Shown: one piece after another, positions 24,118 to 33,200 of the stretch
Layout of the letters: each line of letters opens with the position of its first letter
Position numbering within the stretch: the first letter of the stretch is position 1
Assembly: GCF_028610625.1 (NCBI RefSeq)
Contig: NZ_JAQQWU010000003.1
Location: 251,380-315,379 of the forward strand
DNA: 64,000 bases
From: Guptibacillus spartinae
Lineage (GTDB): Bacteria > Bacillota > Bacilli > Bacillales > Guptibacillaceae
Reading direction: 5' to 3'
Program-made: the position numbers and the translations under genes
The notes under the pieces: generated by a model
Told to the model about the DNA's origin: nothing
The model's input: the letters and a program-made list of their open reading frames with translations, nothing else
The model's database searches: none

Positions 24118-25110
24118 ATGGGACTAAAATTTGGAATAATGGGTACAGCGAACATTGCAAGGAAAGCGGTTATACCTGCCATCCAAAATGCTAGTGGTTC
24201 TGAAGTTGTGAGCGTAGCTAGTGGCAGTGGCAAAGCCAAAGAATTTGCAGAGGAAATGAGCATTCCACATTATCATGACAGTTATGAAGCGATGTTGGAG
24301 GATGATTCAATTGACGCAGTCTATATTCCACTTCCAAACACGCTTCACAAAAAATGGACCATTGCAGCTGCGAAGAAAGGGAAACACGTTCTTTGTGAAA
24401 AACCAGCTGCTATAACGGCTCGTGACGCAATGGAGATGGTAGAAGCTTGTGACGAAAACGGCGTTATCTTCATGGAAGCTTTTATGTATCAATTCCACCC
24501 TCAGCACTCAGTTGTAAGAGATGTGATTGCGTCAGGTGAAATTGGGGACGTCAAGCATATGCGTGCAAATTTTTCATTTTACCTGGGAGACAAACCAGAT
24601 AATATTCGCCTTAGCAGTGAACTAGGTGGGGGAAGTATTTGGGATGTGGGATGTTATTGCATACATTCCTCTCGCTTCATTATTGGCAATGAACCACTTA
24701 AGGTCTATACGGAAGCAGCTATTCCAGAAGGCGGAGGAGTCGATCTTTCTGCTTCAGGCATCTTGACATTCGCTAATGACGTTACCGCTTCGTTTGATTG
24801 TAGTTTCGAACGGCAGATGAGCCATTCCTATGAGATTATTGGTACAAAAGGTAGCATTTACCTCCCGTACGCCTATCGTCCTGATGCACCAGGAGCGAAT
24901 GGAGTCATTGAGATTAAAAATAGTGAAGGCAAGGTGAGAAAAGAAACGGCTGAAGGTGAGCAATATACGCTTATGGTTGAGCACTTTGCACATTGTGTTC
25001 AAAGTAACCAAACGCCATCTTATTCCGGTGAGGCAACAGTAAATAATCTAAAAGCGATTGAAGCTTGCTATGAATCGATGAAACAAAATCGCCCAGTTGA
25101 ATTAGTTTAA
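24118..25110 (+). CDS. Gfo/Idh/MocA family oxidoreductase
   Basis: The ATG at 24118 (MGLKFGIMGTANIARKAVIP) lies eight bases after AAGGGAAG. A GTG at 24109 overlaps the site. The 330-aa protein has an N-terminal NAD(P)-binding fold, YIPLPNTLHKKWTIAAAKKG and the catalytic-region CEKPAAI. The C-terminal alpha/beta domain includes DVGCYCIHSSRF and EAFMYQFHPQH. It probably oxidises or reduces a sugar or cyclitol. The substrate is unknown. Single-gene unit convergent with a HAD phosphatase. Confidence 0.85.
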   Translation: MGLKFGIMGTANIARKAVIPAIQNASGSEVVSVASGSGKAKEFAEEMSIPHYHDSYEAMLEDDSIDAVYIPLPNTLHKKWTIAAAKKGKHVLCEKPAAITARDAMEMVEACDENGVIFMEAFMYQFHPQHSVVRDVIASGEIGDVKHMRANFSFYLGDKPDNIRLSSELGGGSIWDVGCYCIHSSRFIIGNEPLKVYTEAAIPEGGGVDLSASGILTFANDVTASFDCSFERQMSHSYEIIGTKGSIYLPYAYRPDAPGANGVIEIKNSEGKVRKETAEGEQYTLMVEHFAHCVQSNQTPSYSGEATVNNLKAIEACYESMKQNRPVELV

Positions 25111-25113
25111 TAC

Positions 25114-25149
25114 AGAAAAGCACATTGGGATTATCCAATGTGCTTTTCT
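25114..25149. terminator. Bidirectional intrinsic terminator
   Basis: AGAAAAGCACATTGG / CCAATGTGCTTTTCT, a 15-bp perfect stem with a 6-base loop, lies between converging genes. It overlaps the last codons of the HAD gene. Confidence 0.85.
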
Positions 25150-25907
25150 AGTATTTCATTTGTTCCTGCTGAGTAGGAAGCTTCACTTGCAACAGAGTTA
25201 ATCTGATCTTCTTGAGGAGTTTCACCCTCGCCAACCCAGTAAAACGTTATATTATCTATATGATGTTCTCTTGCAGTAACAGCCATAACAATATCACCTT
25301 CGCTGTCTCCAAAAACAAATACTTCTTCTGCAGAATGAATTTCATCTAAAATCCATGTCGCCCCAATTTTTTTAGTTAAATCAGGATGAATAACATCGAC
25401 TCCATAAGTAGACACAGCGGTTTTATTTCCTGATTCAGAAGCAATCGATTCGACATCATCTGCATATTCTTGAAGGGCTTTTCGGGTTTTCTTTAAATGT
25501 TCCTTATCACCAGGATCTCCGTGAACAGCCTCAACCGTACCCATGGCTTCTTTTGTTTGATCCCATTGAATCAAATCTTCATACTTTTCTTTCTGACTAA
25601 CTTTGTATAATTTATCTTTCACTTCATCTGAGATCACATATCCTTCATCTAAATCCCATGAAGAAGTATCCGTTCCCCGTCCTTTAATGACCCCATGTTC
25701 AGAAACACAATAAAGAGAAGACCAGTCAATTTCATCATCAAAGAGCGGGAAAAGATAGTCAGAAAGCCAACCTCTCGACCGACCAGTTACAAAAGAAAGG
25801 ACGTGTCCGTCTATGGCGAGTTTTTCAATTTTTCTCACGACGTCTTCATCAGGTCTAGCATTTTCATCGGTTAAAACACCGTCTACATCAAACATATATA
25901 AAGCCAT
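25131..25907 (-). CDS. HAD-superfamily hydrolase (Cof/sugar-phosphatase-like)
   Basis: The 258-aa protein has motif I FDVDGVLTDE at the N-terminus, the Thr of motif II in FVTGRSRGW, and motif IV VFGDSEGDIVMA. The cap lies between about 80 and 180. It is cytoplasmic. Likely a phosphatase for a small sugar phosphate. An AATAGGAGC site precedes the ATG. Confidence 0.8.
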   Translation of the reverse strand: MALYMFDVDGVLTDENARPDEDVVRKIEKLAIDGHVLSFVTGRSRGWLSDYLFPLFDDEIDWSSLYCVSEHGVIKGRGTDTSSWDLDEGYVISDEVKDKLYKVSQKEKYEDLIQWDQTKEAMGTVEAVHGDPGDKEHLKKTRKALQEYADDVESIASESGNKTAVSTYGVDVIHPDLTKKIGATWILDEIHSAEEVFVFGDSEGDIVMAVTAREHHIDNITFYWVGEGETPQEDQINSVASEASYSAGTNEILEKHIG

Positions 25908-25975
25908 TCAAGCACGCTCCTATTCTATTTAATGAAGTTTAGTTTCTAGTATAGCGTGGGGGAAGGAGAAGGGGC

Positions 25976-26005
25976 AAATAAAAACCCCGGCTTAAATGAG
26001 CCGGG
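25976..26005 (-). terminator. Terminator of the regulator-pheromone unit
   Basis: On the minus strand CCCGGCT-CATTTA-AGCCGGG is followed by GTTTTTATTT. It ends the transcript carrying the RRNPP regulator and the small peptide gene. Confidence 0.85.
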
Positions 26006-26012
26006 ATCTTAT

Positions 26013-26135
26013 TTAAATATTTACTTGTTCAGTTTGAATTTCATGAGATTGTGGAAATTTTTCGTGATCTAATGCACCAATTACAAAAGCAGATAGAGCA
26101 AAAACAGTTGCCAAAGTGATAGTTAATTTTTTCAT
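26013..26135 (-). CDS. Putative secreted signalling peptide precursor, 40 aa (NprX/PapR/Phr-like)
   Basis: The minus-strand ATG at 26135 is seven bases after GGGAGAG and gives 40 residues. The N-terminus is a Sec-type signal: MKK, then a hydrophobic core LTITLATVFALSAFVIGA (residues 4-21). The polar C-terminal part is LDHEKFPQSHEIQTEQVNI. The gene begins 18 bases after the stop of the HTH-TPR regulator and ends just before a terminator, so the two are co-transcribed. Pheromone precursors of RRNPP systems have exactly this size, position and layout. The active peptide would come from the polar tail, but which residues cannot be told. The alternative is an unrelated small secreted protein. Confidence 0.7.
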   Translation of the reverse strand: MKKLTITLATVFALSAFVIGALDHEKFPQSHEIQTEQVNI

Positions 26136-26153
26136 TTCATTCTCTCCCTTAAT

Positions 26154-27419
26154 TTAATTAATTATTTTTTTTCTGGCATCATTGGCCAGACGATAATAAT
26201 AACTAGCATTTTTATATTGTGAAGAATGATTAAAGTAATCTGCTAGCCGTTCACAATAATCAGTAACATACTTCCAAGATTGTTTTTCTTCGAAATAAGG
26301 TATAGCCTCCTCTTTTAATAGGACCTCATAATCTAAGTTATATGTTTGTTTAACATGATGCTCCAAAATTTTAAAATGATAAACATAATTAATAACTTCA
26401 TTGTTTTGAGCTTGTTTCAAACCAGTTGCTAGCCATTTTTCTGCATTATCTATTTTATTTAATTTACTATATTCAGTAGCAATTAAATATATGGTTTGTA
26501 CTACTTCTTCGGAATCATCTTCATTTATATACTGAAGACCGGATTTATAATAATCTAAAGCCTCGAGAGATAATCCCATAGCTGCTGATACTAAGCCTAA
26601 ATTGTGATAGACAATACTTTTTAAATACTTATCATTAAATGACTCAGCATATTTTAAAGTGTTTTTAAAATGATTAGTTGCTTCTTCATAATTTAATATT
26701 CTTAAATTATTAATACCTAGAAGTACTTCAATATCAGCACTCCTTTTAAAATTGTACTCTTGATTAAACAATGATAAAGCTTTAACAGCATGGTTGTTTG
26801 ATAATGCTACTTGATACAACCTACCATGAACCAATGCTTTTTGATAATAAAATTCGCTAAGTTCTCCAACATCTAAGTTCATAGTCTTACTGAGTTTTTC
26901 TGCTTTTTTATAAACTTCCAGAGAGTCGCTAAATTTTTTGAGTTGGTAATAATATAATCCTAAAAAATAATAATAATAGAACTCTAAATCATGATTCAAG
27001 CTTTCCTGAACAATGTAAAGTCTTTCAAGTAAGGTATTGGATTTATCTAATTCTAAATTTAGAAGATGGTAGCGAAATTTGAATAAAAGATAAGTGGTAA
27101 GTAGAATTGGATCTTCAATGTTTTCAAACTCTTTATCAATCTTTTTCTTCTTGATTTCAACCTGTTCAAAATCTCTCATTCTCATTTCCCGGTACCATTC
27201 TTTGAGAAACTTTGTCATTTCAGAGATCTTATCCTCATCATCAACCTGATCAAGAGAAACGCCTAACTCATTACAAAGATGTTCGACAAGTTCTTCACTT
27301 GGCTGGGCAAGGCCGTGTTCAATCTTACTCAAATACGGAATAGAACAGATACCGGAAGCAAGTTGTTCTTGGGTGATGCCTTTCATTTGTCTGAAGTATC
27401 GGATTTTTGCTCCAATCAT
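26154..27419 (-). CDS. RRNPP-type peptide-responsive transcriptional regulator (HTH + TPR, NprR-like size)
   Basis: The protein has 421 aa. An N-terminal HTH_3/XRE domain (MIGAKIRYFRQMKGITQEQL, SKIEHGLAQPSEE) occupies ~1-60. The remainder is a helical array of TPR-like repeats (YYYYFLGLYYYQLKKFSDSL, YHNLGLVSAAMGLSLEALDY, ASYYYRLANDARKK). The length matches NprR-type regulators better than PlcR (about 285 aa). AGGAGAAAGGAAG precedes the ATG. By family it binds a re-imported peptide through the TPRs and switches DNA binding. The adjacent 40-codon gene is the likely ligand source. Two palindromes cover its promoter, suggesting autoregulation. Confidence 0.88.
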   Translation of the reverse strand: MIGAKIRYFRQMKGITQEQLASGICSIPYLSKIEHGLAQPSEELVEHLCNELGVSLDQVDDEDKISEMTKFLKEWYREMRMRDFEQVEIKKKKIDKEFENIEDPILLTTYLLFKFRYHLLNLELDKSNTLLERLYIVQESLNHDLEFYYYYFLGLYYYQLKKFSDSLEVYKKAEKLSKTMNLDVGELSEFYYQKALVHGRLYQVALSNNHAVKALSLFNQEYNFKRSADIEVLLGINNLRILNYEEATNHFKNTLKYAESFNDKYLKSIVYHNLGLVSAAMGLSLEALDYYKSGLQYINEDDSEEVVQTIYLIATEYSKLNKIDNAEKWLATGLKQAQNNEVINYVYHFKILEHHVKQTYNLDYEVLLKEEAIPYFEEKQSWKYVTDYCERLADYFNHSSQYKNASYYYRLANDARKKIIN

Positions 27420-27440
27420 TCTTTGCTTCCTTTCTCCTAG

Positions 27441-27484
27441 AACTATTTGATTATAGTTTACTAAAAATTCTCAGAAAAGAGAAT
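27441..27484 (-). promoter_or_regulatory. Promoter of the RRNPP gene covered by two palindromes
   Basis: A minus-strand -10 box TATAAT (27450-27455) lies within AACTAT-N6-ATAGTT (27441-27458). About where the -35 should be lies ATTCTC-N6-GAGAAT (27467-27484). Both have perfect 6-bp arms and 6-base centres. No consensus -35 is present. The two equal-geometry sites are candidate operators, most simply for the regulator itself. Confidence 0.5.
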
Positions 27485-27494
27485 AGTTTTGAGG

Positions 27495-27554
27495 TTGGGA
27501 AATATAAACGAATTTAGACGGTTTAAACGCATGTTTTTCGGTTTGTTTTCCCAA
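27495..27554 (+). repeat. Second copy of TTGGGAAA / TTTCCCAA long-spaced inverted repeat
   Basis: TTGGGAAA (27495-27502) and TTTCCCAA (27547-27554) are 44 bases apart, and the right arm continues as TTTTCCCAATATC. The same right arm and nearly the same spacing occur at 19442-19507. Both copies lie in intergenic DNA upstream of very small genes. Confidence 0.4.
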
Positions 27555-27634
27555 TATCAACATGTCGAATGAATTTTCGAACGATAATGACCATTATATG
27601 GTAAAATGATGAAAATGAAAAGGAGGTGTCGAAA

Positions 27635-27784
27635 TTGCAAGAAGATCGCATTGAACGTGTAGAAACTATGATTACAAATTTGATTCAAATTATTGGAAGC
27701 ATGAGAAAAGAACAGCATAACCTCGAAGAAAAATTTCAAACTCTTCAACAACTGCATCAAAACCTTCTCCATGAACGTTCGTAA
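27635..27784 (+). CDS. Small coiled-coil protein, 49 aa, unknown
   Basis: The TTG at 27635 follows a strong AAAAGGAGGTG by nine bases. The 49-aa product is one continuous amphipathic helix (IERVETMITNLIQIIGSMRK, then EEKFQTLQQLHQNLL) with no signal sequence. It probably dimerises or binds a partner. It lies between the divergent RRNPP regulator and the secreted protease. No family is recognised. Confidence 0.6.
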   Translation: MQEDRIERVETMITNLIQIIGSMRKEQHNLEEKFQTLQQLHQNLLHERS

Positions 27785-27945
27785 CCCCTCTTTTTACAAC
27801 TACTTTCTTAAAAGCGTGACTTACTCCCTATTCAAAACCATTTTTTTCTAACCATTAGTGTGATACTATTCTAGTGATTTGTCGAAAGATTCGTTATAAA
27901 CTTATGAGTAGCGAATGTGTATCAATCATGGAAGAGGTGTCACAA

Positions 27946-30021
27946 CTGAAAAATAAAACGATGATTGTTTTAATGTTTTGTATTCTATTTTTTTCGTTTG
28001 GTCCTAGTGTCTCTGAAGCTCAATCAGATCAAGAGACGAAACGCATTATTGTTACATATGATAAGACTTCTAGTCCTTCCCGAAAATCTAATCAGTCTGC
28101 AAAAGTAAAAGTGATTGAAGTTCCAAAGGAAGAAGTAAAGGAAACGATTGAACGTTTGGAGTCGGATCGTAAAATCAAGCATGTTGAAGAAGACCAACCT
28201 GTTTATTTAATGAATACAAGTCTACCGAACGATGCTATGATTTCCTATCAAAAACCATGGATCGACCAGATTCATTTACCAAAAGCATGGGCACGGATTG
28301 ATAAACAAGAAAGTTCCATAAAAGTTGCAGTCATTGATTCAGGGGTTGATCTAACCCATGAGGATCTAAAAGCGAATCTTGTAAGTGGCATTAACCTTGT
28401 GAATAAGGATCAAACGGTACAAGATTTAGATGGACATGGTACAAAAGTGGCCGGACTTATTGGCGCAGTAACGAATAACCAAATTGGTATAGCTTCTCCA
28501 GCCCAAGGGGTTTCCATTATGCCAATAAAAGTGACGGAGAACGGGAAGGGCATGCTTTCAACACTAGTAGAAGGAATACGATTTGCAATTGATCACGATG
28601 CAGATGTTATTAACTTCAGCCTTGGTAATTATAATAATTCATATGCTTTAAGAACAATTGTTGAAGAAGCTGCAGCGAAAGATATTTTGATGGTAGGCGC
28701 TGCAGGTAATGATAACCAATCAGCTGTCGTTTTCCCTGCAGCGTATTCAGAAGTATTAGCTGTGTCGTCTGTTCAAACGGGTACAAAAGAAAAGGCATCC
28801 TTTTCAAACTATGGTTCTCTAGTGGATTTAGCCGCACCTGGTACGGATATTTATAGCACCTCCCTTAACAGCGAGTATGCTTTTGATAAGGGGACAAGTC
28901 TATCAGCACCCATTGTTGCGTCCTCAGGGGTTCTATTAAAAAGTTATGCGCCGTTTTTAACCAGCAAGCAAACCTTTAAACTATTAAAAGAGTCTGCGGA
29001 ACCACTCCCTGGTTCTTTCTCTCTTGGCAATGGTTTGTTAGATGTAAATGCCGCTATTAAGAACGTGACAGAGTACAACCGAATATATGGCGAGACTTCG
29101 ATTGAAACAGCGCTAGAAATCTCTCGAAAAAATTGGGAGACGTTAGAGAAACAAACACTATCAATTGATGGGCAGGAGATCACAGGGAAATTTGCCGTAC
29201 TAGCTCGCTTTGATGAATTTCCTGATAGTTTAGCCGCTTCTCCGCTTGCTTCTAAGCTAGGAAGTCCGATTCTCTTAACAAAAAAAAGTGGTTTATCACA
29301 TAATGTAATTGATGAATTAAACCGTATTTCTGCAGATCATGTTTTAATAATTGGTGGGGAAAATGCGGTTCCAAAAGGTATATCAGAGCTACTAGAATCG
29401 TCAGGGATCACAACAACAAGAGTTGCTGGAGATAATCGTTATGAGACGGCGACTGAAATTGCTGAAATTGTTGAAGAAGACAAAACATCGGAGGCGTTTA
29501 TTGTTTCAGGAGAAAAATTTCCAGATGCTTTATCAATTTCCTCATTTGCCTCAAGGTTTGGGGCACCAGTACTTTTCACAAAAAGTTCAGCTTTGCCTGA
29601 TGATACGAAAGCTTACCTAGAGAAGTTACGCCCTGAAAATGCCTACGCGATTGGAGGCGAGACTGTTATTAGTCAGAGTGTGATGTCTAAGATTCCTTCT
29701 ACAAATACCGAGCGAATTGGTGGAAAGGACAGATTTGAAACAAACTTCAAAGTTTTATTAAGATTTGGGGTAGAAGAAAATAGCGATGGCATTTACTTTG
29801 CAACAGGTCTGAAATTTCCAGATGCACTGACGGGTGGAGCTGCCGCTTCAAGATCAGGTCAATCCATTGTTCTCGTTCATCCATATAGAGAAAATGAAGC
29901 ATTAGAAAAATCCATTTTATATTTAAACAATCAAGGAATTGACAATTACCGTATTCTAGGTGGTCCAGCTGCAATCAGTGAGAGGAAAGCCTGGTATATT
30001 GATCACATTCTTGATGAGTAA
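27946..30021 (+). CDS. Secreted subtilisin-like serine protease (S8) with three CWB2 repeats
   Basis: The start is unsettled. The best-placed site, GAAGAGGTG, precedes a CTG at 27946, which gives a normal signal peptide (KNKTMIVLMFCILFFSFG). An in-frame ATG at 27928 lies before the site. Counting from 27946 the protein has 691 aa. There is an I9-type propeptide at ~30-92, then an S8 catalytic domain with Asp131 (VIDSGVDLTHED), His164 (DLDGHGTKVAG), oxyanion Asn255 and Ser318 (KGTSLSAP). Three CWB2 repeats occupy ~395-690. It is exported and wall-bound, and is likely to process or degrade wall-associated proteins. Confidence 0.9.
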   Translation: MKNKTMIVLMFCILFFSFGPSVSEAQSDQETKRIIVTYDKTSSPSRKSNQSAKVKVIEVPKEEVKETIERLESDRKIKHVEEDQPVYLMNTSLPNDAMISYQKPWIDQIHLPKAWARIDKQESSIKVAVIDSGVDLTHEDLKANLVSGINLVNKDQTVQDLDGHGTKVAGLIGAVTNNQIGIASPAQGVSIMPIKVTENGKGMLSTLVEGIRFAIDHDADVINFSLGNYNNSYALRTIVEEAAAKDILMVGAAGNDNQSAVVFPAAYSEVLAVSSVQTGTKEKASFSNYGSLVDLAAPGTDIYSTSLNSEYAFDKGTSLSAPIVASSGVLLKSYAPFLTSKQTFKLLKESAEPLPGSFSLGNGLLDVNAAIKNVTEYNRIYGETSIETALEISRKNWETLEKQTLSIDGQEITGKFAVLARFDEFPDSLAASPLASKLGSPILLTKKSGLSHNVIDELNRISADHVLIIGGENAVPKGISELLESSGITTTRVAGDNRYETATEIAEIVEEDKTSEAFIVSGEKFPDALSISSFASRFGAPVLFTKSSALPDDTKAYLEKLRPENAYAIGGETVISQSVMSKIPSTNTERIGGKDRFETNFKVLLRFGVEENSDGIYFATGLKFPDALTGGAAASRSGQSIVLVHPYRENEALEKSILYLNNQGIDNYRILGGPAAISERKAWYIDHILDE

Positions 30022-30052
30022 AAAGACTCAGCCATGGCGCTGAGTCTTTCTT
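30022..30052 (+). terminator. Intrinsic terminator
   Basis: AAAGACTCAGC / GCTGAGTCTTT, an 11-bp perfect stem, followed by C-TTT, at the stop of the protease gene. Confidence 0.8.
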
Positions 30053-30167
30053 TATGAACACGATTCTCCCAATCTATTGCTATTACGCCATTATTACGCT
30101 TTTATGGACAAAAGTCCTAAAATATCTACAAATTATCAAAAATTTTCACAATTTTAACAGTAAAAGA

Positions 30168-30196
30168 TTGACTCTTAATCTCTTTATAATTAAACT
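30168..30196 (+). promoter_or_regulatory. Candidate sigma-A promoter of the large protease gene
   Basis: TTGACT (30168-30173), a 17-base spacer and TAAACT (30191-30196) lie about 85 bases before the start. A TATAAT at 30185 is nearby, but its distance to the -35 is only 11. Confidence 0.45.
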
Positions 30197-30282
30197 GAAA
30201 ATAGTGAATTATTCTAATTGTTACGAATTAAAGGGGGATCGATTGCAGGTATTTCACAAATTATTAAGGGGGATTTTAGTAA

Positions 30283-33200
30283 ATGACGATTAAGAAAAAA
30301 GTCCTGACAATTGTAGCAGGCGCTTCTCTTGTTGCTTCTTCATTCGCGGGAATGACGTATAATCCAGAAAAAGCGGAGGCTGCATTAACAGAAACGAAGA
30401 AATTTAAGCTTCCAGTAACACAGGAAATTGCCTCTCTTGCTGCAAGTGAACAATCGAAACAAGAATTGATTATTGTTGCAAACGAACACGGTGGACCTGA
30501 CATTACTAAAGAACTTGAGAAACTTGGCGTGAAAGTAAAGAAAAATACAAACAACTACTTGTATCTTGCTGAAGTGCCAACAAGTAAAGTTCTTCAAGTC
30601 TATCGCCTGGATTCTGTTGGCATGCTTGGTGCAAACAGTGAAATTGTTCTGGATCAAAGTCCGAGTGAAGACACTGATCTTAATCCAACAGTAAAAAACC
30701 CTGAAGATGTAGTGAAACCTGCAACGGAAGAAACTCATTCGGCAACTGGTGTTGATGAATTTCATGATAAGTATGACGGAACAGGAGTTAAAGTAGGAAT
30801 CATTGATACTGGTGTCGACCCAGGTCATGAAGCTTTCACTCAATATAATGACGAAGGAGAAGTTATTTCTTCAAAAATCAAAGGCGTTGTTGATACTGTT
30901 GGAGAAGGTGACGTTTGGTTCCAACAAGAGGCACCTGAGGGGGACTCAATTACTGTAGAAGAAGGAACATATAAGACAGAAGGCATTGATGCGGAAGACG
31001 ATACATATTACTTCGGTACGTTGAATCCGGCATCTTATGATGTAGATGGAAAAGGAAAAAAACTTTATCGTGATTTAAATGGTGATGGGAAAGGTGACGC
31101 TCAATTTGACGTTCTTCTAGTAGACGATCAAGTCTATATCGATATGGATCAGGATAAAGATTTCACCGATGAAAAAGCATATGGTGAGGGCGATGTTGAT
31201 AACATGGACCTTAACGAGGAGGACGAAGTTCCTGGTGCAAACTTTAGAATTGCAAGTCCTAGTCCTACTTATCAAGGTCACCAGTTCCCAGATTCAACAT
31301 TGTACCCTTTCCCAGTTGCAACAGTTTTCTTTGATGGAGATGGGCATGGTACACACGTTTCTGGAATTACAGCTGCAAATGGACCTGAAAGAGAAAATGA
31401 AACTGGCGCTGTAGCTGCTGAAGGTGTAGCTCCAGGCGCAGATTTGTATGGTCTAAAAGTATTCGACTCTGCTGGTAAAACATTTGGCTGGAGTATTGCA
31501 AATGCAATGTATCTTGCGGCAGTTCCTGAAGAACTTGGTGGATTTGGAACAGATGTCGTTAATATGAGCCTCGGTTCATCTCCAGATTTAAATGATGGAT
31601 CTGGTGCATATGCAAAAATTATTGAGGATATGGGCGAGCTATTCGATACTATTTATGTTACTTCAGCGGGGAATGATGGACCTGGAGTAGATTCTGTGGG
31701 AGCGCCTGGTGATGGGATGAAAGCACTGTCAATTGGAGCATACATTAACAGTAAAATGTGGGCAACCGAATATGGATATTATCCATATGGTAAAAATGCA
31801 GATGGTTCTCCTGTGCAAGGTGAAGGTTTATGGTATTTCTCTGCAAATGGCCCGACAGAAGATGGTCAACAAAAACCAGACTTTGTAGCACCTGGATCTT
31901 CTTATGCTTCTTTTCCAGTCCATTTAGGTAATTATGAAGTTCTTCAAGGGACTAGCATGTCTTCTCCATACGTAGCTGGAGCGGTAGCGACACTTAAGCA
32001 AGCTGCACTTAAAGATCGTATTCCGTTTGATTACGAGCTTGCGCGTGAAGCGCTTATCCAAACGGCTGTCCATGTGGATGGGTATAATCGTGTGCAAGAA
32101 GGCGCAGGTCTCATTGACGTTCCTGCCGCTTATGAGTACATTCGCAAGCATTATATCAACGAAGTAAAAGAAGTGAATGTAACAGTTTACCACGGTGAGA
32201 AAGTTTCTGGTGGACCTGGTCTTTATGTTCGAAACAAGGAAGTTCCTGAAGAAGTAACAGTAATGGTAGAAAATCCAACGGATGAAACGAAGAACCTTAA
32301 CATTTCTTCAAATTCTGATTGGTTCACTCCTTCTGTGAAGAGTATTAAACTTGCACCGGGTGAGTTTAAAGAAATGACTGTGAAGTATGATAAGAGCAAA
32401 ATGGATATTGGCGTAAATGCTGGCACTCTTTTAATTGACGATCCAGATACGGCTTATGCCGAAGCTCGTTCTTTCCAAACAATCGTTCTTGGAGAAGAAT
32501 TTACGTCTGAAGATCGTTTCCGCTTAACGCATGAAGGTGAAGTTCAGTCTTCAAAAACAAAGAGCTATTTCTTTAATGTTGAAGAAGGGGCACAGGAAGT
32601 TCGCTTTGCGTTAGAAGCTCTTAAAGAAAACAATGAATTCCAGGGCCGCGTGCGGATGCTTGTTATGAACCCTGATGGCGATCAAGTTAACGCATTCCAG
32701 GGGTATGCAGGTTATGATGGTCTTGGCGTAGAAGATTATGTTGCTAAAAGTCCTAAGTCTGGTGTTTGGGAAGTAGCGGTCTACGGTACTGCATCTCCAA
32801 AAGACGGTCTTGATATGAATAAATTTAAGCTTGAAGCATTCGTCCAAGATGTTGTAGCTAGCCCGGGTAGAATTGAGCTTGGCAGCGTAATGCCTGGTAG
32901 TGAAGTATCCAAATCTGTTACCTTTGAAAACTATCTATCTACGAAACGTTCAGTAGAAGTAGTTGGTGGAGCATTTAGTAAGCCTGAAACCGAGAAATCT
33001 CGTGAAACTGTAACTGGTGGCAAGGTTTACGATAAAACAATCAATGTGAAAAATAACATCTCTCTTGATGTAGCTATCGGTAATACAAGCGATGCTGGTG
33101 ATGATCTTGACCTCTATCTTTATCGCTCAAAAGACGGGAATGTTATTGGGGATTACATCGCTATTGATGCAGATGGTGATTCAGAAGAATCATTTACTGT

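Noticed and set aside
30054-30293. 79-codon frame ahead of the large protease
   Set aside because: It has no ribosome binding site, an AT-driven composition, and covers the promoter and leader of the real gene.
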